Shown here piece after piece: positions 21,422 to 33,429 of a stretch of 64,000 nt of DNA. Each line of letters opens with the position of its first letter. Positions within the stretch are counted from its first letter, which is position 1. A program made the translations under genes and the position numbers. This DNA comes from Aptenodytes patagonicus (lineage: Eukaryota; Chordata; Aves; Sphenisciformes; Spheniscidae): contig NC_134974.1 of assembly GCF_965638725.1 (NCBI RefSeq), positions 1,696,143 to 1,760,142 of the forward strand, read 5' to 3'. The notes below the pieces were generated by a model. The model was not told where the DNA came from. It saw nothing but the letters and a program-made list of their open reading frames with translations, and did no database searches.

Positions 21422-24081
21422 AGAATCATAGAATCATAGAATAGTTTGGGTTGGAAGGGATCTCTAAAGGTCATCTAGGCCAACACCCCTGCCATGGGCA
21501 GGGACATCTTCAACTAGATCAGGTCGCTCAGAGCCCCGTCCAACCTGACCTGGAATGTTTCCCGGGATGGGGCATCCACCACCTCTCTGGGCAACCTGTG
21601 CCAGTGTTTCACTACCCTCAGCATAAAGAATGTCTTCCTTATATCTAGTCTGAATCTACCCCCCTTTAGTTTAAAGCCATTCCCCCTTGTCCTGTCGCAA
21701 CAGGCCCTGCTAAAAAGTCTGCCACAATCTTTTTTAGAAGCCCCCTTTAAGTACTGAGAGGCTGCAAGAAGGTCTCCCCGAAGCCTTCTCTTCTCCAGGC
21801 TGAACAACCCCAACTCTCTCAGCCTTTCATCAGAGCAGAGGTGTTCCATCCCCCTGATCATTTTCGTGTCCCTCTTCTGGACCCGCTCCCACAGGTCCGT
21901 GTCTTTCTTATGCTGAGGGCTCCAGAGCTGGATGCAGGACTCCAGGTGGGGTCTCACCAGAGTGGAGTAGAGGGGCAGAATCCCCTCCCTCGACCTGTTG
22001 GCCATGCTTCTTCTGATGCAGCCCAGGATATGGTTGGCCTTCTGGGCTGTGAGCTTCAGCACATTGCTGGCTCACGTCCAGCTTTTCCTCCACCAGTACC
22101 CGCAAGTCCTTCTCGGCAGGGCTGCTCTCAATCCCTTCATCCCCCAGCCTGTATTGATACCAGGGGTTGCCCCGACCCAGGTGCAGGACCTTGCACTTGG
22201 CCTTGGTAAACCTCATGAAGTTCACACGGGCCCACTTCTCAAGCTTGTCCAGGTCCCTCTGGATGGCATCCCGTCCCTCTGGCATGTCGACCGCACCACT
22301 CAGCTTGGTGTCATCTGCAAACTTGCTGAGGGTGCACTCGATCCCACTGTCTATGGCATTGATGAAGATATTAAACAGTACCGGTCCCAATACGGACCCC
22401 TGCGGGACGCCACTCGTCACCAATCTCCATCTGGACATTGAGCCATTGACCACTGCCCTCTGGATGCGACCATCTAACCAATTCCTCACCCACTGGACAG
22501 CCCACCCATCAAATCCATCCCTCTCCAGTTTAGAGAGAAGGATGTTGTGGGGGGACCGTGTCAAAGGCCTTACAGAGGTCCAGATAGATGATGTCTGTAG
22601 GCCTTCCCGTGTCCTCTGATGTAGTCACTCCATCATAGAAGGCCACTAGGTTATAACGTCAGGCAGGACTTGCCCTTGGTGAAGCCGTGCTGGCTGTCTC
22701 AGATCACCTCCCTGTCCTCCATGTGCCTTAGCATAGCTTCCAGGAGGATCCGTTCCATGATCTTCCCAGGCACAGAGGTGAGACTGACTGGCCTGTAGTT
22801 CCCCAGGTCTTCCTTTCTTTCCCTTTTGAAAAATGGGGGTGATGTTTCCCCTTTTCCAGTCAGGGGGAACTTCACCGGACTGCCACAACTTCTCAAATAC
22901 GATGGCTAGTGGCTTAGCAACTTCATCTGCCAGTTCCTTCAGGACCTGTGGATGGACCTCATGGGGTCCCATGGACTTGGGCACCTTCAGGTGCCTTAGA
23001 TGGTCTTGAACCTGATGTTCTCCCACAGTGGGCGGCGCTTCATTCTCCCAGTCCCCGCCTTTGCCTTCTGTGGCTTGGGCGGTGAGGCTTGAGCACTTGC
23101 CGGTGAAGACTGAGGCAAAAAAGTCATTGAGTTCCTCCGCCTTCTCTGTGTCCTGGGTAACCAGGTCTCCTGTTTCGTTCCAGAGAGGGCCCACATTTTC
23201 CCTCGTCTTCCTTTTATCCCCGACATAGCTATAGAATCTTTTCTTGTTGCCCTTGATGTCCCTGGCCAGATTTAATTCTATCAGGGCTTTAGCTCTCCTA
23301 ACCTGATCCCTGGCTGCTCGGACAATTTCTCTGTATTCCTCCCAGGCTCCCTGTCCTTGCTTCCACCCTCTGCAGGCTTCCTTTTTGTGTTTGAGTTTGT
23401 CCAGGAGCTCCTTGTTCATCCATGCAGGCCTCCTGGCGGTTTTGCCGGACTTCCTCTTTGTTGGGATGCATCGCTCCTGAGCTTGAAGGAGGTGATCCTT
23501 GAATCTTAGCCAGCTTTCCTGGGCCCCTCTTCCCTGCAGGGCTTTCTGCCATGGCACTCTACCAAGCAGATCCCTGAAGAGGCCCAAGTCTGCTCTCCTG
23601 AAGTCCAGGGGAGTGAGCTTGCTGTGCGCCCTCCTCGGTGCCCTCAGGATCTTGAACTCCACCATTTCGTGGTCACTGCAGCCCAGGCTGCCCTGGAGCT
23701 TCACATTCCCCACCAGCCCCTCCTTGTTGGTGAGAACAAGGTCCAGCATAGCACCTCTCCTCGTTGGCTCCTCTACCACTTGGAGAAGGAAGTTATCATC
23801 AATGCATTCCGCCAGTTCCTTCAGGACCCACAGATGGATCTCATCAGGTTCCATGGACTTGTGCACCTTCAGGTGCCTTAGATGGTCTCGAACCTGATGT
23901 TCTCCCACAGTGGGCAGTGCTTCATTCTCCCAGTCCCCACCTTTGCCTTCTGTGGCTTGGGCGGTGAGGCTCAAGCACTTGCTGGTGAAGACCAGCAAAG
24001 TCATTGAGCACCTCCGTCTTCTCCATGTCCCAGGTAACCAGGTGTTCCGTTTTGTTCTGGAGAGGGCCCACATTTTCCCTC
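21422..24081 (-). mobile_element. CR1 LINE, 5'-truncated, minus strand
   Basis: The 3' end is at 21422, where the plus strand reads AGAATCATAGAATCATAGAA, the complement of the CR1 ATTCTATG tail. Minus-strand frames encode the end of the endonuclease region (TQVVEEPTR-like, [21 protein letters not shown]) and most of the reverse transcriptase ([27 protein letters not shown]-type end). About 2.66 kb remains of an element usually near 4.5 kb; the 5' part is missing. The reading frame is broken in a few places between about 21.5 and 22.7 kb but is otherwise long, so the copy is not among the oldest. Its 5' end carries a second copy of an internal segment (see 23811). Confidence 0.95.
23811..24081 (-). 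repeat. Duplicated CR1 internal segment at the element's 5' end
   Basis: Bases 23811-24081 repeat 22929-23204 in the same orientation with roughly 85-90% identity by eye. Shared landmarks include TTCAGGTGCCTTAGATGG and GAGAGGGCCCACATTTTCC. The junction with the endonuclease part is in frame. Confidence 0.85.
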
Positions 24082-25010
24082 AATAAATAAAATAAACCCT
24101 GAAAGATATGAAGACCTCTCAATAGGGACAGCTGCTCCCTTGTGAACTCGATAAGCAACTTTTAGGACCCCCTTGTTCTAGTTGCATCAGGACTTGCCCA
24201 TGGGATGATCCCAAGGCGTTTCTGCAGCACCCTCCTGGATAAAAGTCACAGGAAAGGAACAATTACCCATTTCATTGTCCTAAAGTAAAGACTTGGGCTA
24301 CTGTGAGAGAAACTCAGTCGTAAATAGTGAAGCACTGCAATGAGTAAAAATTACAAAACTGCTTAATTAAGACAGGAGCCTGAAGCAATTTGGGATCTGA
24401 AAACAGGCTGCCAATAGGTGATAGCTTCCCAGCACAAATCCTTCCTGCTTAGGATTTCAAATCCTCTTCTTCTAGGAGGAATGTAAACAGGATAATATCA
24501 TGACACAAGGGAAAAAAATCTAATGGTTGGTGGGCTCACAAATGGCATGAAAATATTGGAATTGGGGATGTCCTTCTAGCGTCATCTCCGGTATTGAGGC
24601 GTAGAGGTGCGTTTGAGCTAGTCAAGAGAACTTCCCTGTAAGTGGAGTCCATGTGAGTTGTGGCTGTTAATTACAGTCTCTTGTGTCACGAAAAAAACAT
24701 ATCAATCAAAATGTGAGTCTGCCATGCAGACCAAGGGGCAGCATGCAGGTTAGGAGTCAACACTTTTGAATTGTACGTTGATGCAATAGTGGTTGCCCAA
24801 CAATAAATCACTTAATAACTCTAGGGTTAGGTTCGTTTTTAATATGTAAATATGCAACTGCCTTCAAAATTCCCTTATAAAGCAGATTGGGAAATCCATT
24901 GCCTATTAACATGTTAGGGAAAAAGTCATAATTGTTTTTCCTGACTGTGTCAAATCGGAAATACTAAAAACTAGACACAGAAGATAGATATGAACGTAAC
25001 TACTTAATTA
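24082..25010. other. Intergenic, no gene seen
   Basis: AT-rich flank between the CR1 and the second Cys-Pro-Val gene. Nothing recognised. Confidence 0.55.
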
Positions 25011-25019
25011 ATTGTCAGC

Positions 25020-25142
25020 ATTGCCAAGAGATGCATAATTTCTTGGACAGCCCTTTGGAAGATATAAAAGTTCGCCATCCCCTGTTCCTCCTTCATTCAA
25101 CATCAGCTCTCGGCACTCTTATTCTTCTTGCTCCAACAAAGG
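25020..25142 (+). promoter_or_regulatory. Promoter and exon 1, second Cys-Pro-Val gene
   Basis: TTGCCAAGAGATGCATAATT, CCCTTTGGAAG, TATAAAA at 25063-25069, exon 1 to 25142, donor GTAAGT. Clear duplicate of the promoter at 19206. Confidence 0.82.
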
Positions 25143-25728
25143 GTAAGTTGGATTATATTATCTGCTATTGAGCAGCAGGAGCTCACATAGGAATTCTAAC
25201 TGACTAGTTCTGCATTTAGACATTAACTTTGTCTTTGAAATTTCTTATTTTTGGTGACTGGGTACCTGAACATGTAAGCTACACAAAGAGTGTTCGTGGT
25301 TTGCTCACAGCAGATGGGATGACAGAAAAATAGGACTAATTGAAGGACCAAATCTACCAAGACACAGAGTCTTTTGGACCCAGCAAGGAATTAATTCCCA
25401 AAGTAGCTGGTGATGGAGGGAGAAATGTCTCAGGCAAGTCAGTACAGTTTTAGAAGGAAATTTTGCCTGAAAAAGCCAACAGTAGCATCTTGGTAGGGAA
25501 ATGCCCACCAGAGCCAGACCATCGTAGAACATCCCCCAAAAGACAGGGTAGTATCACGTTCAGGGTCAAGGTATCCCACATATGACAAAACAGAGGAAAA
25601 CTAAATTTCCCAGACCACTACAGAAAAAGAACCAAGGAAAATGCAGGAGGTTACAGTGGGGCAGCCGTGCCCAATTGATGGTCTCTCTCTCTCGCTCTTC
25701 CCTACAGCTTTGCCGATACTCCAGAAAG

Positions 25729-26004
25729 ATGTGCTCTCGCAGGTCCTGCCACGACAATGACTCCTCCTGCCACGGATCCCACTCCTCCTGCCACGACTCG
25801 GGGCCCTCCTGCCATTATACTATCCAGAGGCAGCCTGTGCAGAAGTACAACTACGTGACGCCCTGCTGCCCCCCGGTGCAGCGCTACTGCCCCCCCGTGC
25901 AGTGCTACTACCCCCCCGTGCAACGCTACTGCCCCCCAGCCCCCTACTGCCCCCAGGACACCAAGAACATCTGCAAGCTGCCGCCGACATATCCCAAGTA
26001 CTAG
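25729..26004 (+). CDS. Cys-Pro-Val repeat EDC protein, 91 aa
   Basis: Exon 2 starts at 25708 after CCCTACAG (565-bp intron); ATG at 25729, stop TAG at 26002-26004, AATAAA at 26276. The frame is also open upstream, but those codons lie in the intron. The head MCSRRSCHDNDSSCH carries an extra HGSHSSCH step relative to the 84-aa paralogue. The middle has CPPVQRY, CPPVQCY and YPPVQRY heptads, and the tail is almost the same (NICKLPPTYPKY). The leader before ATG and the first codons match the gene at 19904 nearly exactly, so exon 2 is a recent duplicate or has been homogenised. Confidence 0.88.
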   Translation: MCSRRSCHDNDSSCHGSHSSCHDSGPSCHYTIQRQPVQKYNYVTPCCPPVQRYCPPVQCYYPPVQRYCPPAPYCPQDTKNICKLPPTYPKY

Positions 26005-26275
26005 CAGCAGGATCTGGCCCCAGACCCGGACACACCGGCTCGCTCCTCCCTTGGACGCTGTGGCCGTGGATGGCCTCATCCTTACTGAAATCCCTGGCTT
26101 TCTGCCGTGTGCCTCACTGCTGGTCTGGATGAAGTGTTCCCCTAACAGTCATTCAAGGTGTCAGTCTTTCTAATTATCCAGGAAATGTCCTTTCTAATTA
26201 TTCCGTGCATAATTACTGTTGGGACTCTTTCTATGCCATGCACTTGTGTTTCAGACTCATTTGGGTGTGGGAAGC

Positions 26276-26281
26276 AATAAA
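26276..26281 (+). terminator. Poly(A) signal, second Cys-Pro-Val gene
   Basis: AATAAA in GAAGCAATAAATCTT, 272 bases after the stop. Confidence 0.72.
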
Positions 26282-26284
26282 TCT

Positions 26285-28290
26285 TACAATTCATGAGACC
26301 CGCGTTGTCTTTCCATTTCTTTAGGCACTTTTTCCTTTAGACTTTTTTATTTTTTTCGGGATTCTTCAGTCCAATTGCCTCATATTCTCAAAGTGTCCCA
26401 ATATTTGGTGGCCAATAACAACAATTCCCATGTTCATTTGGGAAGAAACCAGACACGTCAGTAGAGGAAAAACTTCTCACCTACCAAAAATCCACGAGGA
26501 CCTAAAGGGCTGAGCAGAACAAAGCTTCCCCTGCTTACACCAGACAATGAGCTGGTCTACACAGAGTTTTGTTCCGTCATTTTGCAAACAACAGGATCGA
26601 GGACAAGTGAATGCAAACTCTTTGGTTTTGGGGACAAGCATAGCTCATTAAATGAAAGAGGAATAAGTAGTTCATAGTTGCTAATATTCTTACTCAATAC
26701 ATGCAATAATTTCCTCCAAGCTCAACTTCAGAACTTGGGCATATACATATTTTCTAATACCTTAATACCTCTGAGCCTCTCCAAACAGAAGTCACAAACT
26801 TCTTTTTCATATTCCAGTGTTGCTTGTCACTAGTATATACTTCAGAGCGGAGAAACGCGTTAGCCCGGAGAAGGTCCATCTCGTGTAAGACTCTCGTGCA
26901 CTCGCAGAGCACAGATCTGAACACCACAGTATGCTACTAGGTAGAGCTTGTAAACCAAACACTGCTGAATGTAACCGAGCAAGTATCAACCCCCACATTG
27001 CTCTAAAAATGACATTTCATCACCGTAGATTGGGCTTCCCTCATATACTCCCCTGAAAGAACTGCAAGCAATGGATGATAACTCTTTAGAGATCATGTTT
27101 TCCTTAGCAGGATCTGAACTTGAAAGATTCAGAAACGTTTCTTGGGAGGGTGTCGCCTAGGACACCCCAGTTTTGGAAGGCTGTTGAGGAGGTAGAAAGA
27201 TTTTGGAGGAACATTGGTGTGATGGTCCAGGCCAAAGCACGGAGGAATGGAGAAGTGTCACACAAGCACCGGCTTCGCCGACTGGGCAGCTGCAGCCTTT
27301 CTTGGATTTGGACCCGCAACTGAGTCACAAAATGTCCCTGAGGGATTCATGCAATCCTCCCTTGCTACACAAAACTCACCACAAGCCATTATACCACCTC
27401 TAACCTGAAGAAAAGCTCTAAGAAACCCATACGTTAGAGAGAGCTCCTCATTAGCAGTTAGCAAATTGCTCTAGTGGGTAACATTTTCCAAAGCTGATGA
27501 GTCATGGGTTTCATTTTCTTACGCTTCAAGGACTGAGTCAAACAGGACTATAAATCCAAGTTCAGTGCCCGTAATTTTGCCACTGGTGACAGAACCCAAG
27601 ATTTGCTCAAACTCCAGCTCATACGCTCCCTTCCTCTGAACCCTTTGCGTTCCAGACATCTCTGCAGGTGAGGTCAGGGGAAAAGAGTGTAAGAAATCAG
27701 TGAAGGGAAAGAGAAACCAAGGGACAGCAAAACTTAACATACTCGGACGTTGTACAGAGCTCATCGCCAGACATTGTTCTCTGATCTTAAGTACCGAATA
27801 ACCTTTGATACACGTGGCACAATCTGATGGGGTCATGCAAATCATCTGGCAAGTCAAGGAACACGTGAAGAATCAGAAATATTTCCGTTTTCGCCATACC
27901 AGGGGATGGAAGAGATCATGCAAGAGTTCCCAGCATCATGCCATACCCGTGAGTTGCAGCTGGTAATCCCATTTCCTCTTGGCATTCAACAACATGTAAA
28001 TTAAAACCCTGAGCTGTCACCTGCACAAAACGGTAGGCCTACCCCAGGAGTCAGCATTTCTGAGACGTAAAGACGTCTTTCTGTCACTGATGTAATCCCA
28101 GTTGCCCATTCACAAGCTAAGTAACACCTATGAGATTAGTGTCGGTCTCCAGGAAATGGGAGAGAAATGCCTTCCAAAATCCTTGTTGGAAATGCATTCG
28201 GAATTACAAACGGGAGGAAATACAGCGCGTCAAAGAGGAAACGCTAAAAATAGGATAGCGCAAACATCTGCGGGATTGAGTGTGGAAATA
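26285..28290. other. Intergenic, no gene seen
   Basis: About 2 kb of non-coding sequence. Contains one AP-1-like TGAGTCA near 27499, too far from any TATA box to assign. Confidence 0.55.
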
Positions 28291-28300
28291 ATTAAATTGT

Positions 28301-28422
28301 CATTGCAAAGAGGTGTCTCACATCCGAGATAATCTTTTGGAGCCATATAAAAGATCGCTCAGCCCAGTCCTCCTCAGTCGCTCACCATCGCTTCCAGACA
28401 CTTCTCCCTGTAGCTGAAAAGG
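28301..28422 (+). promoter_or_regulatory. Promoter and exon 1, third Cys-Pro-Val gene
   Basis: ATTGCAAAGAGGTGTCTCAC, CTTTTGGAGC, TATAAAA at 28346-28352, exon 1 to 28422, donor GTAAGA. Third copy of the promoter type at 19206 and 25020. Confidence 0.82.
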
Positions 28423-28934
28423 GTAAGACCAATTTTACTAGTTCTGTTTGTGCTGGGAGAGAAGAAACCTCCACCAGAGGGTTCATGGACTGCCTGGGAG
28501 CTGGGACTTTGCTAAATGCCCTCTGCTTGCACCCTTGCGGTGCTCTGAGGCAGGCATGGTGAACGGCGGACGGAGGGATGGGGATCACCAGGGAAGGTGC
28601 AGCAAAGGCACACAAAGGGATCCTCGGGTGAGACAAGCTCCGTGCTGTTTCACAAGGGAGATGGGGTTTGGGAGTGGCTCATGGGGCTCATTGCATCGGC
28701 TTGCAGGGACCTAGCTTCAGACAGCGATTGCCAGAGCAAGCCCTGCAGATTAGGCAGGGTCGAAGGGGCATTCGGTCGGGATTAGGCAGGCAAAAAGAGA
28801 GAAACAGTTTGCCGGGGAGCTCAAGACAAATATTATGAAAACCAAAAAGGGGAGGGAATGTAAGAAGTGGATCGGGGGCTCCTCTCACCACGTTGATCTC
28901 TTGCTCCTGACAGCTTTGCCCATTCTCCAGAAAG

Positions 28935-29420
28935 ATGTGCTCTCGCGAGTCTTGCCACAGCCACGAAACCTCCTGCCACGGATCCCACTCCTCCTGCCAC
29001 GACTCAGGGCCCTCCTGCCATTCCACCATCCAGAAGCAGCCTGTGCAGAAGTGCAACTACATGACGCCCTGCTGCCCCCCTGTGAAGACCTATTGCCCCC
29101 CCGTGAAGTCCTGCTGCCCCCCCGTGAAGACCTATTGCCCCCCTGTGAAGACCTGCTGCCCCCCTGTGAAGACCTATTGCCCCCCCGTGACGCCCTGCTG
29201 CCCCCCCGTGAAGACCTATTGCCCCCCCGTGAAGATCTGCTGCCCCCCCGTGAAGACCTATTGCCCCCCTGTGCAGCCCTGCTGCCCCCCCGTGCAGCGC
29301 TACTGCCCCCCCGTGCAGTGCTACTACCCCCCCGTGAAACGCTACTGCCCCCCAGCCCCCTACTGCCCCCAGTACACCAAGAACATCGGCAAGCTGCCGT
29401 CGACATACCCCAAGTACTAG
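28935..29420 (+). CDS. Cys-Pro-Val repeat EDC protein, expanded (161 aa)
   Basis: Exon 2 begins at 28914 after CTCCTGACAG (491-bp intron); ATG at 28935, stop TAG at 29418-29420, AATAAA at 29688. The Cys/His head (MCSRESCHSHETSCH) and the tail (GKLPSTYPKY, with Gly for Cys in NIGKL) are as in the two smaller paralogues. Between them lie about 13 heptads CPPVKTY / CPPVKTC, in which position 7 alternates Tyr and Cys, so the real unit is 14 residues (42 bp). The Lys-for-Gln change in the added units makes this copy much more basic. Probably a disulfide-linked cornification protein, expanded by repeat amplification. Confidence 0.9.
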   Translation: MCSRESCHSHETSCHGSHSSCHDSGPSCHSTIQKQPVQKCNYMTPCCPPVKTYCPPVKSCCPPVKTYCPPVKTCCPPVKTYCPPVTPCCPPVKTYCPPVKICCPPVKTYCPPVQPCCPPVQRYCPPVQCYYPPVKRYCPPAPYCPQYTKNIGKLPSTYPKY

Positions 29421-29687
29421 CAGCAGGGTCCGGCCCCGGCACCTGGACCCACCGGCTCGCTCCTCACCCAAAGCCTCGAGCTCGTCTCCTTGCTCTTCGC
29501 TTGCCAGCCCGGCCGCTTCTCTGCAAGCACACACTTCTAAACCGGTTGGAGGGTAGTGTGGCATTCGCATGAAGCCTCTCGGTTTAATGAGCCTTTGAGC
29601 TGTTTATCTTCCTTCTGCCAATGCAAAGCACACTGTCCGCTGGGAATAGTTTCTTTCTTGCTTTGCTGCTTCATTCTCCAGCAAGAC

Positions 29688-29693
29688 AATAAA
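29688..29693 (+). terminator. Poly(A) signal, third Cys-Pro-Val gene
   Basis: AATAAA in GACAATAAAAATT, 267 bases after the stop. Confidence 0.75.
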
Positions 29694-30389
29694 AATTATG
29701 TTTCAAGCCTACCTAACAGTTCTGGATGTTTTTGGTCACCGCTCCGTCATATCTGCTTGTCTGGCGGCATCTGGTTTTTCTCGTGGTCTTAGAGCCGTGC
29801 TTTAATCCCTGGTGAAAATAGCTAAAGTAGGAGGAACGCCAAGGAAACATGAAAGTCAAGGAAAATGCCCAGGGCACCCACCAGTGACGCCAGGAACGCT
29901 GCACCGCATGCAGAAGGCTAGGAGAAACACGTTGGGTTAATTCCTGGGGAAACGAATACTTGCACTGAGCTCAGCAGATGCCACGGGGGTTTCAGAGTTA
30001 CAGCCAGGGGCCTGGCCTGCACAGTCATGTTTTTACTGCAGACGTGATCTTTAAAAGCCGCTGCTATATTTAGAAACAAAACAAAGCAAATCCTGCAGGG
30101 TTTGGAACCTGCCTTGGAACACCCTCCATGAAACAATTTCTACCGTGTAAAATGAGAGAAGGGTTCCCCAGCATGACTCATCCATCCCAGGGCAGGCATG
30201 GGAAATAGGCTGGATGAGCCGGGCACTGCTAGTACCTAGTAAATGACCAGTTGGTATCTAAGGAATTGGAATTAGTTATTTATAGGTTACGGAGAAAATT
30301 GTCATTACAGAGGACCAGGCTGCTAAAAAGGAAAAGTTGCCAAGAGGATGCAGAGAGCAGTTAATTACTGACCTACATTCAAGTTGTTG

Positions 30390-30450
30390 CCGTTGCAAAG
30401 AGACGGCTCATTTTCACGCGACCCTTGGCAGCTGCATTACAAACTCTTTT
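30390..30450 (+). promoter_or_regulatory. Decayed copy of a Cys-Pro-Val-type promoter, no gene
   Basis: GTTGCAAAGAGACGGCTCAT followed by CCCTTGGCAGCTGCATTACA aligns with ATTGCAAAGAGGTGTCTCAC and CTTTTGGAGCCATATAAAAG before the gene at 28935. The TATA position now reads CATTACAA and no coding exon follows. Confidence 0.55.
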
Positions 30451-30742
30451 CCTTAGGCGTTCTTCACCTCTCTGCAGTTGGGTATTGAGTCAGGAAGGCT
30501 CTCTGTCCATAGCAGTGGTTTTGTCCTCACGTACATACGTTCACTTTCCCTTGCTGCCCCAGGCCTCCAACTTTCTGTCCTGTGACTAATCACAGCACGT
30601 TTCATTTCCTCTTCCTTTTCCTAGTCCCACAAAAGGCACAAAGCCTCTGGACTGGTTACGCTTCCTGCTGTGCTCAAGCTTGAAATTCCTGTTAACCTGA
30701 GGATGAGAAATGGCAGCAATAATGGGGAAACGAGAACAAAGC

Positions 30743-30860
30743 GTGTTGTGTTGCGTTGCGTTGCATTTTGTTTCGTTGCATTTCATTTCGTTTCATTTCG
30801 TTTCATTTCATTTCTATTCTATTCTATTCTATTCTATTCTATTCTATTCTATTCTATTCT
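30743..30860 (+). repeat. Pentanucleotide microsatellite
   Basis: TTGCG/TTTCG/TTTCA variants grade into a pure TTCTA (ATTCT) array of about 11 units ending near 30860. Confidence 0.9.
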
Positions 30861-33252
30861 CAGCTTTTGTCAGCCCTGGAGAGGTTTGACACCTGGAACA
30901 TCAAGGACCAAAGCCTTTATGAATGCTTTACCTCGTGAGGATAAGTTTTTTAAATCAGAGACCGGAGACATTTGGCAAGAGAAGAAGTCCGCTATACCTA
31001 ACGCTCCAGAGAGCTTAGAGGAACATTTCTGCTCTGCTGAGTATGTGTTAAACAATGTAACGGCGGATTTCCACAACCAGGATAAACCGTGAGCAAACCC
31101 CTAAGGATTAATGCGGAGGAATTTGCCTTCGCTGTTTCACGGCGAGGATTGCTTCACTGCATCCGTAACTCTCAAATCCAGCCAGAGAGAGTGGTGTTAC
31201 TCTGGGCATCTTACGGAGCCTGCTAAGTTCATTCACTCAATGTGAAATTTTATTGGGATTTTTTTTTTAATCTAATTTGAATCTTTTCTTTTGTAAAACT
31301 CCTCTTGTAAAATCGGTTACGGGTCTCCCAGCTGCCTAGGGATCTGTCTCACATGGCTTTAGACAGCTCTGACGTTCTCATCCAGCTCTAACAGCAGCAG
31401 TGGTGGTTTTGACTCCAAGGGACACGAGGTGAAGCAATGCACCGGATCCGTACAAAGTCACGCAGAAGACTGCCTCGTTTTGACCAACGTCTCCTGCTTT
31501 ACCTCGCTGCTCAGGATCCCCCACTTTTCTGACGGCGGAGTCTCCTCTCATTTCTCCGAAGGCTCAGAAATCCCCTCCTGGCCATCTCCCAGGTTGCCAT
31601 GAGCCTCCTTTATTGTTAGCTGAGATGCAGGTACTCGGCTGCTGTAAATCTCCAGCACTAATCAGATTAGCATTTCTAACGTGTGGCAGTAGCCTAACCG
31701 GGTCATTAGCATGAAGCCAACCTCAATAGGAAAGGAAGCCTATGTTTTAGGGGACAGGAACATTGACCTTGGAAAGAGCTTGCCTGGAGAAGTGGTGACT
31801 TCATGGTCCTTTGAATTCTTGGAAGCAAGACTGGGTAGCTTTCTACAAGCTGGGATGTAGCCAAACAAAAACAGTGGCCACCCAGCCGAAACTGGGTGCA
31901 AACGGATGCTTTATGCCACCAGCAGTCAAACCGAAGGTTCACGATGACCTGTCCCGTCCTCAGCATCTGTGATCTGGATCGCCCTGTGTTTCTATATGAG
32001 CAGAAAGAGCCTGAATCTTGTCTCCTTCGCCGCAGGAGAAATCAGGATATCTCCAGTGAAGCTGTATGCTGTGGGGGAGGGTGGTCAAGGGTCCTTCAGT
32101 GCTCTGTTCCCACAGATGCACAGCCCCGCAGCAGCAGGAGCAGCCCTCCTCCTCACGGTGATCTCAGAAATGAAACTTTTAATCACGCCAGTCACAGTCC
32201 CGGCCCCCATGAATTCCCTCGGACCGGAGAGAGATAATTTTTTAAAAAGATGTAGTTTAATTTGAAATCCTAAAGATGCTCAGCGCATCATGTGAGGCCT
32301 TCAGGCTTTCGTGCAAAATAAATATTAACATCATTAATAAATAACTGCAACATCATCATTGACATCAGCACTAATGACTGCCAATGAGCGACTGAGAACT
32401 GAGCATAGACTTATTTCAAAAATAACATCCGTAGGTGGATCTTTCGTTACTCGAGGGCATACTACAACTTAAACCAATGGAATAGGAATTTTGCAGATCA
32501 AGTTATGCTAAGCAGAAACAGGATGCCAAACTTCCAGAAAAGTTTTGTGTTTTGCTTTTATTTAAAGATGTTCAAAAAGGAATTGGAAAAATATAGACTC
32601 CGACCTGACCCAAACACGACTCTAAATTTCCATGATGAATTTGGACAGTCCTTTGCACCTAAAATTTCTGATATTGGCAAGGCCAAGGGCATGGTTTTTA
32701 CCGTGCATGGATGGGATGAGGCAACAAAGGATGAGGTGCCAAGAACTTTCTGTTCCATATTTGCGCTTCTGATGACCCGAGCCCCCAAAGACAGACATTG
32801 GGCATCACCATTTCTGCATTCAAAAACAAAACATGGGACCATGGAATTACACTTGCTGGAATTCTGGTTTAAAAAATCGTATCAGGGAGTGACTGACATC
32901 CAGAAGGCCTCTGCATGCCTCTGGAATCCACTGCTCCTCAATCTTAATTATGATTTTTATGTCAATTGAGCACTCGCTAGCTCTGAACAAGCCACCTAGC
33001 ATCTCAATGTAACAGCGTTACCATATGCAAAATGAGCAGAAACATACCTTTTGGGCAGTTCACAAGCAGCACACAAGAATTAACTTGACATTAAAAAATT
33101 GTAAAAAATTTACAGAACAAATTGATAATAACACAAAATTGAGGGGTTGGTTAAAAACAATGAGGCAAAGACTAAATAGATGAAGGCACATTCAACAAAT
33201 AAGTATAGGCTTAGTGCGTAAATCATGAATTGCTGTGGGGTACCTCATTTCC

Positions 33253-33330
33253 GGCAGGACAATTTCGAGCTAAATAAAAGGTCTCCCCATCCCTTTGCTC
33301 CTCACTCAACTGCACCACTCAGTTAGCACG
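33253..33330 (+). promoter_or_regulatory. EDCRP: Promoter and exon 1 of EDCRP
   Basis: TACCTCATTTCCGG, then a non-canonical TATA element TAAATAAAAGG (33271-33281), a CTCACTCAACTG leader and the donor GTAAGT after 33330. It is the only plus-strand gene here whose TATA box is not TATAAAA. Confidence 0.72.
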
Positions 33331-33429
33331 GTAAGTGTTACCTACTCGTAGTGTTCCTTGATAGCAATGGTTCTCATTTGGTTTTGGTCAAGCAATGAAT
33401 TGAAACGTGTCTTTGTATCTGATCTTTGT

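Larger units (their letters stand above)
29700..33240. other. Intergenic with relic promoter and microsatellite
   Basis: About 3.5 kb without a supported gene. It holds a decayed promoter copy (30390) and a pentanucleotide array (30743). A 154-codon open frame at 32505 has no recognisable family, splice context or EDC composition and is not called. Confidence 0.55.

Noticed and set aside
28935-29420. Short direct repeats as a CRISPR array
   Set aside because: Repeats are in-frame codons of a vertebrate structural protein without spacers.
32505-32969. 154-codon plus-strand frame in the gap before EDCRP
   Set aside because: No family, no EDC composition, no acceptor or TATA layout; could be chance or an old degraded exon, but nothing supports a call.
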